Positions 1 through 7,870 of a stretch of 37,608 bases of DNA are shown here, one piece after another. This DNA is from Nitrospirales bacterium (GTDB lineage Bacteria > Nitrospirota > Nitrospiria > Nitrospirales > UBA8639): NCBI GenBank assembly GCA_020027535.1, contig JAHRAK010000032.1, positions 1 through 37,608 on the forward strand, given 5' to 3'. The notes beneath the pieces were generated by a model. That model did no database searches, was not told the DNA's origin, and worked only from the letters and a program-made list of their open reading frames with translations. The translations under genes were made by a program, and so were the position numbers. Every line of letters begins with the position of its first letter. The stretch's first letter is position 1.

Positions 1-1
1 A

Positions 2-151
2 AACGGAAAAGGCGAAGTCATCTATACCTTGAGAAAAAACGTCAGGAAACCCAAGGGCGCGAATCCCGGGGCTGTCACGGTGACCCAGGAAAAGAGCTTG
101 TGGGTCTTCGTGGACCAGGCGCGTTTGGATCGACTAAAAGAATCCGGTTAA
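2..151 (+). CDS. C-terminal end of an NFACT-R (DUF814) domain protein, truncated by the window edge
   Basis: The open frame enters from the left edge and stops at TAA 149-151, giving about 49 residues. They contain the stretch VRKPKGANPGAVTV followed by a short beta-strand-like tail (EKSLWVFVD). In the RqcH/Rqc2/Tae2 and related NFACT families the RNA-binding NFACT-R domain ends with this signature (RKPKGAxPG, then a strand). Full-length family members bind stalled 50S-tRNA complexes and add C-terminal alanine tails; some shorter proteins carry only the NFACT-R domain, and the visible part cannot tell the two apart. The family call rests on this one motif. Confidence 0.7.
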   Translation, partial: NGKGEVIYTLRKNVRKPKGANPGAVTVTQEKSLWVFVDQARLDRLKESG

Positions 152-330
152 TACCCTCTACCTCCCCTACCCCCTCCTTACAAAGGAGGAGAATCGGATT
201 GGAATGCCTATCGTTCCCTCCCCTTTGTAAGGGGAGGTTGAGCTAGGCATGCCCCCGCGAAAGCGGGGGTGGGGTAGAAACCGATACACATTAGACACAG
301 GCAACGAACACAACAAACAAGGAGCATGAC
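152..330 (+). repeat. Three tandem GC-rich hairpins between genes
   Basis: Three perfect or near-perfect hairpins lie in a row: 173-189 (CCTCCTT/AAGGAGG), 217-237 (CCTCCCCTT/AAGGGGAGG, 3-nt loop) and 252-269 (CCCCCGC, GAAA loop, GCGGGGG). Similar CCCCTCC...GGAGGGG hairpins recur near 16674, 30700 and 37529. None is followed by a T-run, so they look like dispersed palindromic repeats more than classical terminators. They may still stabilise the 3' end of the upstream transcript. Confidence 0.7.
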
Positions 331-945
331 ATGAACGATTCACTGACGGAAGAAGTGCGAGAGCAGCGAAAAACGAACTATGACATTCATCCCCTTATCG
401 TCAATCGATGGTCTCCCCGCTCAATGACCGGCGAGGAATTATCCGACGATGAACTCATGCCGCTGTTTGAAGCGGCCCGCTGGGCTCCGTCTTCGTATAA
501 TGCGCAACTGTGGCGATTTGTCTATGCGAAGCGACAAACTGCGTTCTGGGACACGTTTGTGGACCTACTGGCAGAAGGGAATAAAGCTTGGACGCAGCAG
601 GCTGCTGCCTTGGTCGTCGTCACGTCCAGAAAGCTTTTTGAACGTAATGACAAACCCGCCGCCACGTATGCCTTCGATGCAGGTGCGGCATGGGAAAATT
701 TGGCGTTGGAAGGCACACGCCGGGGGCTGGTCGTACACGGCATGCAGGGATTCGATTACGAGAAGGCCAGAAGGGAACTGCACGTGCCCGAAGACTACGA
801 CGTACTGGCTATGATCGCCATTGGGAAACGCGCACCCAAGGAGTCCTTACCCCCTCAGCTTCAAGAGATGGAGCGTCCGAACGACAGGCGCCCATTGGAT
901 GAAATCATCATGGCCGGACGGTTTGGAAAAGAAGAGAGTCCATAA
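331..945 (+). CDS. Nitroreductase family flavoprotein
   Basis: A 204-residue protein of typical nitroreductase length. The N-terminal half has the family pattern: NRWSPRSM near residue 26, then FEAARWAPSSYNAQLWRF around residues 46-63, where the conserved Arg/Ser/Asn positions contact FMN phosphate and the ring. A GKR-type motif (AIGKRAPKE) sits near residue 166. Family members are FMN-dependent NAD(P)H oxidoreductases acting on nitroaromatics, quinones or dehalogenation substrates; the substrate cannot be told from sequence. The start is supported by an AAGGAG Shine-Dalgarno sequence seven bases upstream of the ATG. It appears monocistronic, flanked by repeat-rich gaps. Confidence 0.9.
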   Translation: MNDSLTEEVREQRKTNYDIHPLIVNRWSPRSMTGEELSDDELMPLFEAARWAPSSYNAQLWRFVYAKRQTAFWDTFVDLLAEGNKAWTQQAAALVVVTSRKLFERNDKPAATYAFDAGAAWENLALEGTRRGLVVHGMQGFDYEKARRELHVPEDYDVLAMIAIGKRAPKESLPPQLQEMERPNDRRPLDEIIMAGRFGKEESP

Positions 946-1232
946 CAATCTCAGGCCATGACCCGGGTGACGCAACCCCTCTCTTTCTGTCATCCCCGAC
1001 CTGATCGGGGATCCAGGATTTCCCCTTTCTCCCCGGAGGGCGGGAGAGGAAGAAAAGTGTGATGAGACCACGCAGCTACAACTGCAACGGACAAAGACTC
1101 TGGATTCTCGTAAATAGGCTGGAGCCCCGATCGGGTCGAGGACAAGCGTCGAGAATGACAGAAGGAGAGATGTTTGTGGAGCAGGATTCATTCGGGATGG
1201 CGCAGAGGCCGTGCCCTACGGCGAGAGAGGCT
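946..1232. repeat. Repeat-filled gap: dispersed palindromes plus a composite repeat
   Basis: No gene is visible. Bases 987-1017 hold a palindromic repeat (TGTCATCCCCGA, then TCGGGGATCCAG), and 1099-1162 hold a longer inverted copy ending in GAATGACAGAAGGAG. Bases 1042-1110 are strongly similar to 12426-12505: both read gggagagg, aagaa, gatgaga, gctacaac, then a CTGGAT-CTCG end. This identifies a composite element present at least twice in the window. Confidence 0.75.
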
Positions 1233-2024
1233 CTATTCCCCGACCCGGACCAGCATGCCACGATCCTTGCACACGGAAAACGTGTATTGATAGACCGCGA
1301 TCATGAGCAGCAAATACAAGCCGTTCAGGCCCATCGCCCACCACAGATGTGACCACGGCACGACCTGATTCAGTAAGACCTCCCGCATGCCCTCGAACAC
1401 GTGCGCGGCCGGATTGGCCAGGGCAAAGGGTTGCAGCCAACTCGGCAGCACGGACAGCGGATAGAACACGCAGGAGATCGGTTGGAACAGAAAGACCAAC
1501 CCCCAGGCGAGGACTTCGGCCTGCTGGCCGAATCGCATGATCACCGACGTGGTCAGGATCCCGATGAGCCAGCCGGAGGCAATCAGGTTCAGGATGAACG
1601 GGATCAGGGTCAGCCCCATGATGAAGACGTTGTAGGAATAAAAAAACAGGGCGGCGAACGCCATAATGATGGAAACGGCAGCCACCTTGAAGATACTCAT
1701 GGCCATCATCGCCGCCAGAAATTCTCCGGCGGTGAGCGGGCTCGCGAACAGATTCATGAGATTTCTCGACCAGATTTCTTCGAGAAAGGAGATGGTGATC
1801 CCCTGTTGCGCTCGAAAAAGAATGTCCCAGAAAATGAGCGCCCCAAGAAAAAAGACCACGGCCCCGTGCAGTTCTTTCCCTTCTTCGGCCAGATACATCG
1901 TAATGAATCCCCACACCACCAGGTCCAACAAGGGCCAGTAGAAAATCTCCAACAACCGCGGGAAACTCCGGCGATACAGAAACAGATGCCTGGATATTAG
2001 TGCGGAAATACGGCCGAGGTTCAT
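1233..2024 (-). CDS. ABC-2 type transporter permease
   Basis: A 263-residue integral membrane protein with about six hydrophobic segments and the ABC-2 permease pattern: an amphipathic N-terminus, paired helices, and a late FQPISCVFYPLSVLPSW segment typical of the membrane half of drug, polysaccharide or lipid exporters. Its ATPase partner is encoded upstream on the same strand at 3068-3796, but a HEPN-type gene now lies between the two. The ATG overlaps the repaired HEPN stop codon as ATGA, so translational coupling to the intervening gene is possible. Substrate unknown. Confidence 0.88.
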   Translation of the reverse strand: MNLGRISALISRHLFLYRRSFPRLLEIFYWPLLDLVVWGFITMYLAEEGKELHGAVVFFLGALIFWDILFRAQQGITISFLEEIWSRNLMNLFASPLTAGEFLAAMMAMSIFKVAAVSIIMAFAALFFYSYNVFIMGLTLIPFILNLIASGWLIGILTTSVIMRFGQQAEVLAWGLVFLFQPISCVFYPLSVLPSWLQPFALANPAAHVFEGMREVLLNQVVPWSHLWWAMGLNGLYLLLMIAVYQYTFSVCKDRGMLVRVGE

Positions 2025-2724
2025 GGACTGGGCATCCTATCCGGCTGATCGTCATCGCCTACTCGCGGGTAGTCGAGTATTCCCCAAACACGGGAATCGG
2101 GAGTTTTGCAAATATCTTCCTCCATGATCTTCAAAATCGGTGGCATAAGGGCTTCCATGATGCGGTAACCGTCCTTCACTTGGCTTCGTCCCAAGCCTTC
2201 AGCAAAAAAGTAGTACCACCATGGACAATCTGATTGCGCAACACATAGAGTCGCTTCAAGACCTCTTCGAGAACATTGGGAATATTGCCATTTCTTCGGG
2301 CTTTGAACACCCGTTCATTGCGCTTTTCAAATTCAGACTCCCAATTTTCGCCTTCCGGTCTGTCTTTAACCCACTTCCAGAACTGGCCGAATACATACTT
2401 GTTCTTCAGTAGACCTTCAACAGGGCCAGAGAATTTTTTCTGGAGAATCGTTTCAATGACTCCCTCACGATCCCGTTCTACAATCTTGCTCACAAAATCC
2501 GTGAACCTGTCCTGTTCATAGACTTTGACATCGTTGTTCATGTCCGAAAGTTCGGTTCCATAGGCCGCGTTGAACGCAATCCAGAGGAAGATGAACTTTT
2601 CGTCATTGGACTTAGATCTTTTGCTTAGCTCTAGCCAGCTATGGGTGCGCTGCCTCCGGGTATCATTATGCTCAGACTGAGGTATTTGGCTGCTTTTTCT
2701 TGCCATGGCTGCGTATCTCGTCAT
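2021..2724 (-). pseudogene. HEPN-domain protein gene with a one-base homopolymer frameshift
   Basis: The uninterrupted frame gives 182 residues ending at 2176. Near its C-terminus is LRNQIVHGG (Arg about 163, His about 168), the RNxxxH motif that forms the active site of HEPN ribonucleases. Right after it the frame is lost at a run of six A on the + strand (2204-2209). If one base is restored, the frame continues for about 60 residues beginning GLGRSQVKDGYRIMEALMP and stops at 2021-2023, giving 234 residues. The restored segment reads like the conserved C-terminal helix expected after this motif. The stop would overlap the permease ATG. The lesion may be a true mutation, an assembly error in a homopolymer, or slippage. 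The start is uncertain because neither the ATG at 2724 nor the one at 2706 has a good Shine-Dalgarno sequence. No MNT-type partner gene is adjacent. Confidence 0.72.
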
Positions 2725-3067
2725 GTTGGAGTACTATCTGATTCCCCACCGCACAAAAGATGGAATGCACACAAACAAATGGGCATGAAAATAGCCCAAA
2801 TCTGTCATTCCCGCGCACGCGGGAATCCAGGGTCTTTCTCTTCTGCCTCTCCATTCGTGTGAACCCACCTGGAACAAATAAAACCCTGGATCCCCGATTA
2901 AGAATGTCGGGGATGACAGAAGGAGGGCCTTGATACGAATATGGCTCTCAGACGTCCCATTTTTATTCGTCAAGGTGCAGGCGCCAGCCTGCCTAAGGGA
3001 TTTCCAGATTGCTTGCCTATCTACCCAAGGATAACGAATCTTCAGATTTTCTGTCCTAATGCCGACA
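2725..3067. repeat. Gap between ABC ATPase and HEPN gene, with two dispersed palindromes
   Basis: This gap has no convincing gene. It holds two copies of the dispersed repeat in opposite arrangement: 2801-2831 (TGTCATTCCCGCG, then CGCGGGAATCCAG) and 2884-2921 (CCTGGATCCCCGA, then TCGGGGATGACAG). The part from 2930 to 3067 is ordinary unique sequence in which I see nothing. An open frame running from inside the ATPase across the gap is an out-of-frame shadow. Confidence 0.65.
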
Positions 3068-3796
3068 TCAACTTTCACGGGCGATTTTGAGGAAGACCCG
3101 TTCAAGGTCGTCTTCGCCGTATTGGGCAATGACTTCTTCGGCGGTTCCCTCGGCGATGATTTTCCCTCGTTGCAGAAACACGATCCGGTCGGACATTTCC
3201 TCGATCTCCCGCATGTTGTGCGAGGTGTACAACATGCTGAGGCCGGACGTCTCACGATATTCTTTTAAAAACCCTTTCACCTTGTGGGCGATATCCGGGT
3301 CCAGACTGGCCGTGGGTTCATCGAGAAACAGAATTTTCGGTTCGGTCAGGACCGCCTTCGCCAACGTCAGCCGCGTCATTTGTCCTGACGACAATTTGCG
3401 GGTCACTTTATGGCGCATGTCTTCCATCTCGAGTTTTTTGATCACGTCATCGATTCGCCTGTCGATATCCGATACACCATATAGCCTACCCGTCACCCGG
3501 AGATTTTCTTCCGCGGTCAGGGCAAACGGCATCGAGATATAGGTGGATGAAAAATTGACCTGCCGGAGAATCGTTTCCCGATGGCGCAGAAGATCGAGTC
3601 CAAACATCTCGATCGTCCCGTGTGTGGGGGTAATCACCCCCAGAAGCATTTGAAAAGTCGTGGTTTTCCCCGCGCCGTTGGGTCCGAGCAGGCCAATGGT
3701 TTCTCCGGGTTGGATCTCGAACGACACGTGATCCACCGCGGTGAAATCGCCGAATCGTTTGGTCAGGTTTTGAACGCGAAGGATTGGTGACGACAT
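3068..3796 (-). CDS. ABC transporter ATP-binding protein (ABC-2 exporter type)
   Basis: A 242-residue cytoplasmic ATPase with all nucleotide-binding motifs: Walker A GPNGAGKTT near residue 39, the signature LSSGQMTRL near residue 137, Walker B ILFLDEPTASLD near residue 156, and the H-loop histidine in TSHNMREIEE. It is of the single-domain type that pairs with ABC-2 permeases, and it presumably energises the permease at 1233-2024. It lies 23 bases downstream of the six-haem cytochrome gene on the same strand, so it may be read from the molybdopterin operon. Export of a specific substrate cannot be inferred. Confidence 0.92.
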   Translation of the reverse strand: MSSPILRVQNLTKRFGDFTAVDHVSFEIQPGETIGLLGPNGAGKTTTFQMLLGVITPTHGTIEMFGLDLLRHRETILRQVNFSSTYISMPFALTAEENLRVTGRLYGVSDIDRRIDDVIKKLEMEDMRHKVTRKLSSGQMTRLTLAKAVLTEPKILFLDEPTASLDPDIAHKVKGFLKEYRETSGLSMLYTSHNMREIEEMSDRIVFLQRGKIIAEGTAEEVIAQYGEDDLERVFLKIARES

Positions 3797-3819
3797 CGGT
3801 GACGTTTATTGACGTAGGG

Positions 3820-4521
3820 TTAAAATAAAAAAGCTCCAATTTTGTCCGGGAGATGACAGACTTCACAATCTTTGCTGAGCACCTTGCCTTCATAGGCGGT
3901 TTCGTTGTCGTGGCATCGCACACAATCAGCCAGTGACGATTTCCATAACGCCGAACCTTCCGGATGGTCGGGATGGTACGGCTGCATGTCCAACTTGACG
4001 TGCCCCCGTGGTATCACGATGGGATAACCTTTGACGGGTTTGCCGTGAACCACGCGCGCGTGGCAGGTGGTGCAGCCCTCCCCTTCTCCGCGTTCCTGGA
4101 AGGCTTCCATGTGTTTCCGGTGACTCATGATCAATCCGATATCCTTGACGGGCTTCGGCAAATCTCTCGTGGAAACTTCCGACACCCTGAGTATCGCACG
4201 ATGGCAACTCAAACAGAGGTTTGAATCCACCTGCGCTTGCAAGTCATGGGGCTCGGTCGGCGTTCCGAACCACGTGATCGCCACGTCTTTCAGCCCGGCA
4301 TACACTTTATCTTCGATAAACCCTTGCAGGCCGGGGCGAACGTGACACTCCACGCAGGCGACGTCTTTGTGGGACGACGTTTTCCAACTGTCCACCGAGG
4401 GACGAATGGTATGACAGGACGCGCAAAACTCGGGATGGTTGGTGACTGGAATGGCTGCCGTCCCGGCTACAACGAGGACCACGACAGCGACCAGGAGGAC
4501 GGTGACGGTCCTGCGGTTCAT
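3820..4521 (-). CDS. Membrane-anchored six-haem c-type cytochrome, NapC/NirT-like
   Basis: A 233-residue protein with one N-terminal membrane anchor (residues about 5-25) and a periplasmic domain with six CxxCH haem-binding motifs, at residues 33, 56, 103, 150, 200 and 219. The first pair (CASCH followed by CVECH) and the anchor resemble the NapC/NirT/NrfH quinol dehydrogenase family, which usually has four or five haems; six makes this an extended version. Its expected role is electron transfer between membrane quinones and periplasmic redox proteins. It starts one base after the mobB stop codon, so it is translationally tied to the molybdopterin genes, suggesting that it serves a molybdoenzyme. 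Confidence 0.87.
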   Translation of the reverse strand: MNRRTVTVLLVAVVVLVVAGTAAIPVTNHPEFCASCHTIRPSVDSWKTSSHKDVACVECHVRPGLQGFIEDKVYAGLKDVAITWFGTPTEPHDLQAQVDSNLCLSCHRAILRVSEVSTRDLPKPVKDIGLIMSHRKHMEAFQERGEGEGCTTCHARVVHGKPVKGYPIVIPRGHVKLDMQPYHPDHPEGSALWKSSLADCVRCHDNETAYEGKVLSKDCEVCHLPDKIGAFLF

Positions 4522-4522
4522 G

Positions 4523-5026
4523 TCAAGTGGAGGGGGGCTTGGGGTAGTGCTGAATAATCAGCTTGGCCAGCGCCGCGATATCGTCGCGATCAATGCACGG
4601 AACGGATGATTCTATGGGTTTCATCGAGACGATGGCCAACAACCCGTCAATGGCGACGTTGACTTCTTCCAGTTGTTCACGAACCACGGCAATTTTTGGA
4701 TAACCTTCGCTTTTCCATCCTTCCGCAATGATTAAATCCGTGCGGCTGTCCAAAAACCGGTCTCGCACCTCTTCGACTTTCATTTCTTCGGAGACGTCGG
4801 CAAACATGGCAAGGCTTCCCTTGGAAATCACGATGACCGCATGCGCCCCGGCTTGTTTATGCCGCCAGCTGTCCTTTCCCTCCGTGTCCAACTCAAACCC
4901 GTGTCCCGCATGCTTCACGGTTACCACCCGATACCCTGCACGAGTGAGTTCGGGAATGACCCGTTCAATCAACGTGGTTTTCCCGCTGTTCGACCGACCG
5001 ACAAAGGATAGGATAGGTGGTGCCAT
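4523..5026 (-). CDS. mobB: Molybdopterin-guanine dinucleotide biosynthesis protein B
   Basis: A 167-residue P-loop GTPase of the MobB family. The N-terminus has the Walker A GRSNSGKTTLIERVI at about residues 9-23, followed by VTVKHAGHGFELDTEGKDSWRHKQAGA, the family hallmark with its conserved His and Asp residues. A later IIAEGWKSEGYPKI segment is also diagnostic. MobB binds GTP and assists MobA in attaching GMP to molybdopterin to form the bis-MGD cofactor. It sits between moeA (3-base gap) and the cytochrome gene in the same operon. No mobA is present in the window. Confidence 0.94.
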   Translation of the reverse strand: MAPPILSFVGRSNSGKTTLIERVIPELTRAGYRVVTVKHAGHGFELDTEGKDSWRHKQAGAHAVIVISKGSLAMFADVSEEMKVEEVRDRFLDSRTDLIIAEGWKSEGYPKIAVVREQLEEVNVAIDGLLAIVSMKPIESSVPCIDRDDIAALAKLIIQHYPKPPST

Positions 5027-5029
5027 GGG

Positions 5030-6256
5030 TCAAAAATCCTTGCTGAGTACTTGTACGCGAACGGTATCGCCGGGATTGATTTTTTCCACGTCTTCGGGAA
5101 TATCGATCAACCCGTTGGCCTTGACCATGGAGGTCAAAATCCCTGAACCTTGCGGCCCTGTCGTCCGAACGGTGAGTTTTCCGTTTTCCTGTTCCAGGAT
5201 CCCTCGAAGGAAATGCCGGCGATCAGGATGTTTGGAAAACTTTTCCTGAAACTCGGCCTCGACCACCGGACGCACCAGGTGCCGGCAGCCTCCCATCTTC
5301 ATGACCGCCGACCGAACCAACTGTTCAAACGTGACCATGGACGACACGGGATTCCCGGGTAGCCCGAAAGCCAATTTGCCCTGGATCTTGCCGAAGGCCA
5401 GGGGTTGTCCCGGGCGAATCGCCAGTTTCCAGAAATGCATGTCGGCTCCAAGTTCCGCGAACACGACTTTGGTGAAGTCGTAGTCGCCCATGGACACGCC
5501 GCCCGAGAGAACCACAATATCACAGCCCAATCCCTGCGAGATCTTTTCCTTGAGGGATTCGGGCGTATCCCTGGCAATGCCCAACAAGAGCGGGATTCCA
5601 CCCGCCTCTTGAACCGCCGCCGCAATCCCATAGCTGTTCGAGTTGACGATTTTATTCTCGTCGAATTTCTCATCGAGATCGGCGAGTTCATCACCCGTGG
5701 AAAGGATGGCGACCCGGGGACGTTGATGCACCAGCACAAACGATTTCGCCAAAATCGCGAGCATGCCGATTTCCGCCGGACGCAGTTGGGTGCCTTTGGG
5801 AATGATGCATTCGCCTTCCTTGACGTCTTCGCCCTTTGGACGAATATTGGCACCCTGGGGTTCCGGTTGGAAAATCCGGACGTGGGTTGCGGACGGTTCC
5901 GTGAATTCAACCCGTACCACAGTATCGGCTCCCTCCGGAACCGGGGCGCCGGTCATGATGCGAATGGCTTCACCGGGCCCCACGGATTTCGTGGCAACCT
6001 GCCCGGCCTGCACGTCTTCGACGATCGTCAATTCCGCCGGCTTGGTAATTTCATGCTCTTTCTTGATGTCTTCCCACCGGACGGCAAACCCGTCCATGGC
6101 CGAATTGTTCCACGGGGGATTATCTCGTGGCGCGACGATATCTTCCCCCAACACCCGTCCCAACGCGTCCAGCAATCCGACTTTCTCGCACCCCAACGGG
6201 GTGGCGGCGTCCAGCACGATCTCTTGAGCTTGTGTGAGAGAGGTTAACCCGTCCAT
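5030..6256 (-). CDS. moeA: Molybdopterin molybdenumtransferase
   Basis: A 408-residue protein of the normal MoeA length. It shows MDGFAVR near residue 53, IMTGAPVPEGADTVVR near residue 99, the STGDEL motif near residue 186, SGGVSMGDYDFTK near residue 250 and GLPGNPVSSMVTFEQ near residue 298. MoeA inserts molybdate into adenylylated molybdopterin, the last step of Moco formation. It lies six bases downstream of the mrp-type gene and three bases upstream of mobB. All key motifs appear intact. Confidence 0.96.
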   Translation of the reverse strand: MDGLTSLTQAQEIVLDAATPLGCEKVGLLDALGRVLGEDIVAPRDNPPWNNSAMDGFAVRWEDIKKEHEITKPAELTIVEDVQAGQVATKSVGPGEAIRIMTGAPVPEGADTVVRVEFTEPSATHVRIFQPEPQGANIRPKGEDVKEGECIIPKGTQLRPAEIGMLAILAKSFVLVHQRPRVAILSTGDELADLDEKFDENKIVNSNSYGIAAAVQEAGGIPLLLGIARDTPESLKEKISQGLGCDIVVLSGGVSMGDYDFTKVVFAELGADMHFWKLAIRPGQPLAFGKIQGKLAFGLPGNPVSSMVTFEQLVRSAVMKMGGCRHLVRPVVEAEFQEKFSKHPDRRHFLRGILEQENGKLTVRTTGPQGSGILTSMVKANGLIDIPEDVEKINPGDTVRVQVLSKDF

Positions 6257-6262
6257 GCGTCT

Positions 6263-7222
6263 CTACTTTTTCTTGAATGGGCTCTTGGTCGCAATCTGCA
6301 CCAGTGACCCTTTTTTCTTGCAAAACTCATCAACTTTATTGGCTATGCCGTGATACGCGTCGGCCGTCGGCAAATCCGAATGGAACAAGGCATAAGGTTC
6401 ACCGAAGTCGCTCTGCTTCACCACCTCGGGATCCAGCGGAATCCTTCCTAAAAAGGGAACGCCCATATCGTGGGCGGACGCTTCTCCCCCACCCAGTCGA
6501 AAGACTTCGATATGCTGGTGACAATGCGGACAATCGAGACCGCTCATATTCTCCACGATACCGATAATCGGCAATTCGCTATCCCTTGCGAAGGTGACGG
6601 ACTTTCGGGCATCGAGCAAGGCCACCTCTTGCGGGGTCGAAACGATGACACATCCGGTCACCTCCCCGATCAGGTCGATCGTCGTGACCGACTCATTTCC
6701 CGTTCCGGGCGGCAAATCCACGATAAGAAAATTCAAATCCTGCCACTCGACGCCGCCGAGTAATTGATTGATGAATTCGAATTTATAGGCATCGCGCCAG
6801 ATAATGGGATCATCGGAGTTTTGGAGCAGAAACGACATCGAGGCGATCTTCATGTTGTAGGCCTGATGGGGAATGATCCCGCCACCCGTGCTGATCTTGA
6901 GGCGTTGGCCTTCGGCTCCGACCATCTTGGGAATATTGGGGCCGTGAATATCCATGTCGCAGATACCCACCTCATAGCCTTTCAATGCCAGGCTGACGGC
7001 CAGATTCGTGGAGAGGGTGCTCTTGCCGACTCCACCTTTGTTACTCATGACGAGGATCTTGTAGTCGATCCGCTCCATACGTTTGGCCACCAGCCACCGG
7101 CTATGACCTTCCTTGTCTTTTTGGCACGTTTCGTTCTCGTCACAAATCGCGCAGGCCCACATATACGTACAGGCATCGCCTTCTGTTGTCGCAGGTTGAA
7201 ACATTTTCAATTCAGGACTCAT
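6263..7222 (-). CDS. mrp: Mrp/NBP35-family P-loop ATPase, probable Fe-S cluster carrier
   Basis: About 319 residues. The deviant Walker A SNKGGVGKST near residue 60, the switch DMDIHGPNIPKM and the Walker B LIVDLPPGTG identify the Mrp/ApbC/NBP35 family, which carries and inserts [4Fe-4S] clusters. An N-terminal cysteine group (ACAICDENETC) and a later CPHCH pair could bind clusters; the N-terminal group recalls Nbp35. I chose the ATG at 7222 because a perfect GGAGG lies five bases upstream; a longer frame would need a TTG at 7234 that falls inside that Shine-Dalgarno region. Position between mogA and moeA suggests a role in maturing Fe-S/molybdenum enzymes. Confidence 0.92.
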   Translation of the reverse strand: MSPELKMFQPATTEGDACTYMWACAICDENETCQKDKEGHSRWLVAKRMERIDYKILVMSNKGGVGKSTLSTNLAVSLALKGYEVGICDMDIHGPNIPKMVGAEGQRLKISTGGGIIPHQAYNMKIASMSFLLQNSDDPIIWRDAYKFEFINQLLGGVEWQDLNFLIVDLPPGTGNESVTTIDLIGEVTGCVIVSTPQEVALLDARKSVTFARDSELPIIGIVENMSGLDCPHCHQHIEVFRLGGGEASAHDMGVPFLGRIPLDPEVVKQSDFGEPYALFHSDLPTADAYHGIANKVDEFCKKKGSLVQIATKSPFKKK

Positions 7223-7234
7223 GAACGCCTCCAA

Positions 7235-7367
7235 GTCTCATATTGCGATGAACTCCGTTGTCATTCTGAGCGTCGCGAAGAATCTCTCACTCTATAACCG
7301 AAGATTTCAAAAACGAGATCCTTCACGGCGTTCAGGATGACAAACTGTTATTCTCTGTTGATCTTTC
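7235..7367. repeat. Dispersed inverted repeat between mogA and mrp
   Basis: Bases 7259-7345 form a long imperfect inverted element that starts TTGTCATTCTGAGCGTCGCG and ends with GTTCAGGATGACAA. It is another family of short dispersed repeat, here placed inside the molybdopterin operon. It may fold in the transcript and separate expression of mogA from the genes downstream. No gene is visible. Confidence 0.6.
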
Positions 7368-7853
7368 TCACTTTTTTCCTGAGGGCAAACCCGATATTTT
7401 TCCAACGGTGTGATCGAGGATCGGAAGGAACGTCGCTAAATTATCGATCGCCCCCTTGGGACTGCCCGGAAGATTGACCACCATGGTCTTACCGCGAATC
7501 CCGGCTATTCCTCGAGACAGCATAGCCGTCTTCATTTTTTTCAGACTTTCCGCCCTCATGGCTTCCCCAATGCCGGGTATTTCTTTTTCGATAATATCCC
7601 GTGTCGCTTCAGGAGCCCAATCCGTGGGCCGAACCCCGGTTCCTCCTATGGTGAAAATCACTTGAAGATCTTGTTTCTCACAAAGGCTCACCAAATGCTT
7701 GCGAATGGTCTCGCGATCATCCGGCACGACTTCATACCCGACAAGATGAAGGTCATTGTCCTGCAAATATCGGCAAAGGCTTTCTTTTCCACGATCTTCC
7801 GCTTCTCCGGAACAGATTTTACTGTTGATGACCAATACCGCAACGCCAATCAT
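7368..7853 (-). CDS. Molybdenum cofactor biosynthesis protein, MogA/MoaB family
   Basis: A 161-residue protein with the molybdopterin-binding fold. Diagnostic segments are VLVINSKICSGEAEDRG near the N-terminus, the catalytic-type FTIGGTGVRPTDWAPEAT near residue 87 and VVNLPGSPKGA near residue 130. MogA adenylylates molybdopterin ahead of MoeA; MoaB proteins are close homologues, so I give the family and not one symbol. It starts 17 bases after the tatC stop codon and is followed by a repeat-containing spacer and then mrp, moeA and mobB, which gives a nearly complete late Moco pathway. No strong Shine-Dalgarno sequence is visible. Confidence 0.92.
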   Translation of the reverse strand: MIGVAVLVINSKICSGEAEDRGKESLCRYLQDNDLHLVGYEVVPDDRETIRKHLVSLCEKQDLQVIFTIGGTGVRPTDWAPEATRDIIEKEIPGIGEAMRAESLKKMKTAMLSRGIAGIRGKTMVVNLPGSPKGAIDNLATFLPILDHTVGKISGLPSGKK

Positions 7854-7870
7854 ATGAAAACGTAAAGACG

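Noticed and set aside
1401-2000. Long forward frame of 199 residues opposite the ABC permease
   Set aside because: It is the complement of a well-supported membrane protein and has low-complexity charged sequence without motifs.
2204-2209. Programmed -1 frameshift at the A/T run of the HEPN gene
   Set aside because: Six bases is a short slippery run and I see no clear stimulatory hairpin or internal Shine-Dalgarno; a mutation or sequencing error is simpler.
7223-7234. TTG start for mrp at 7234
   Set aside because: It lies within the perfect GGAGG that serves the ATG at 7222.
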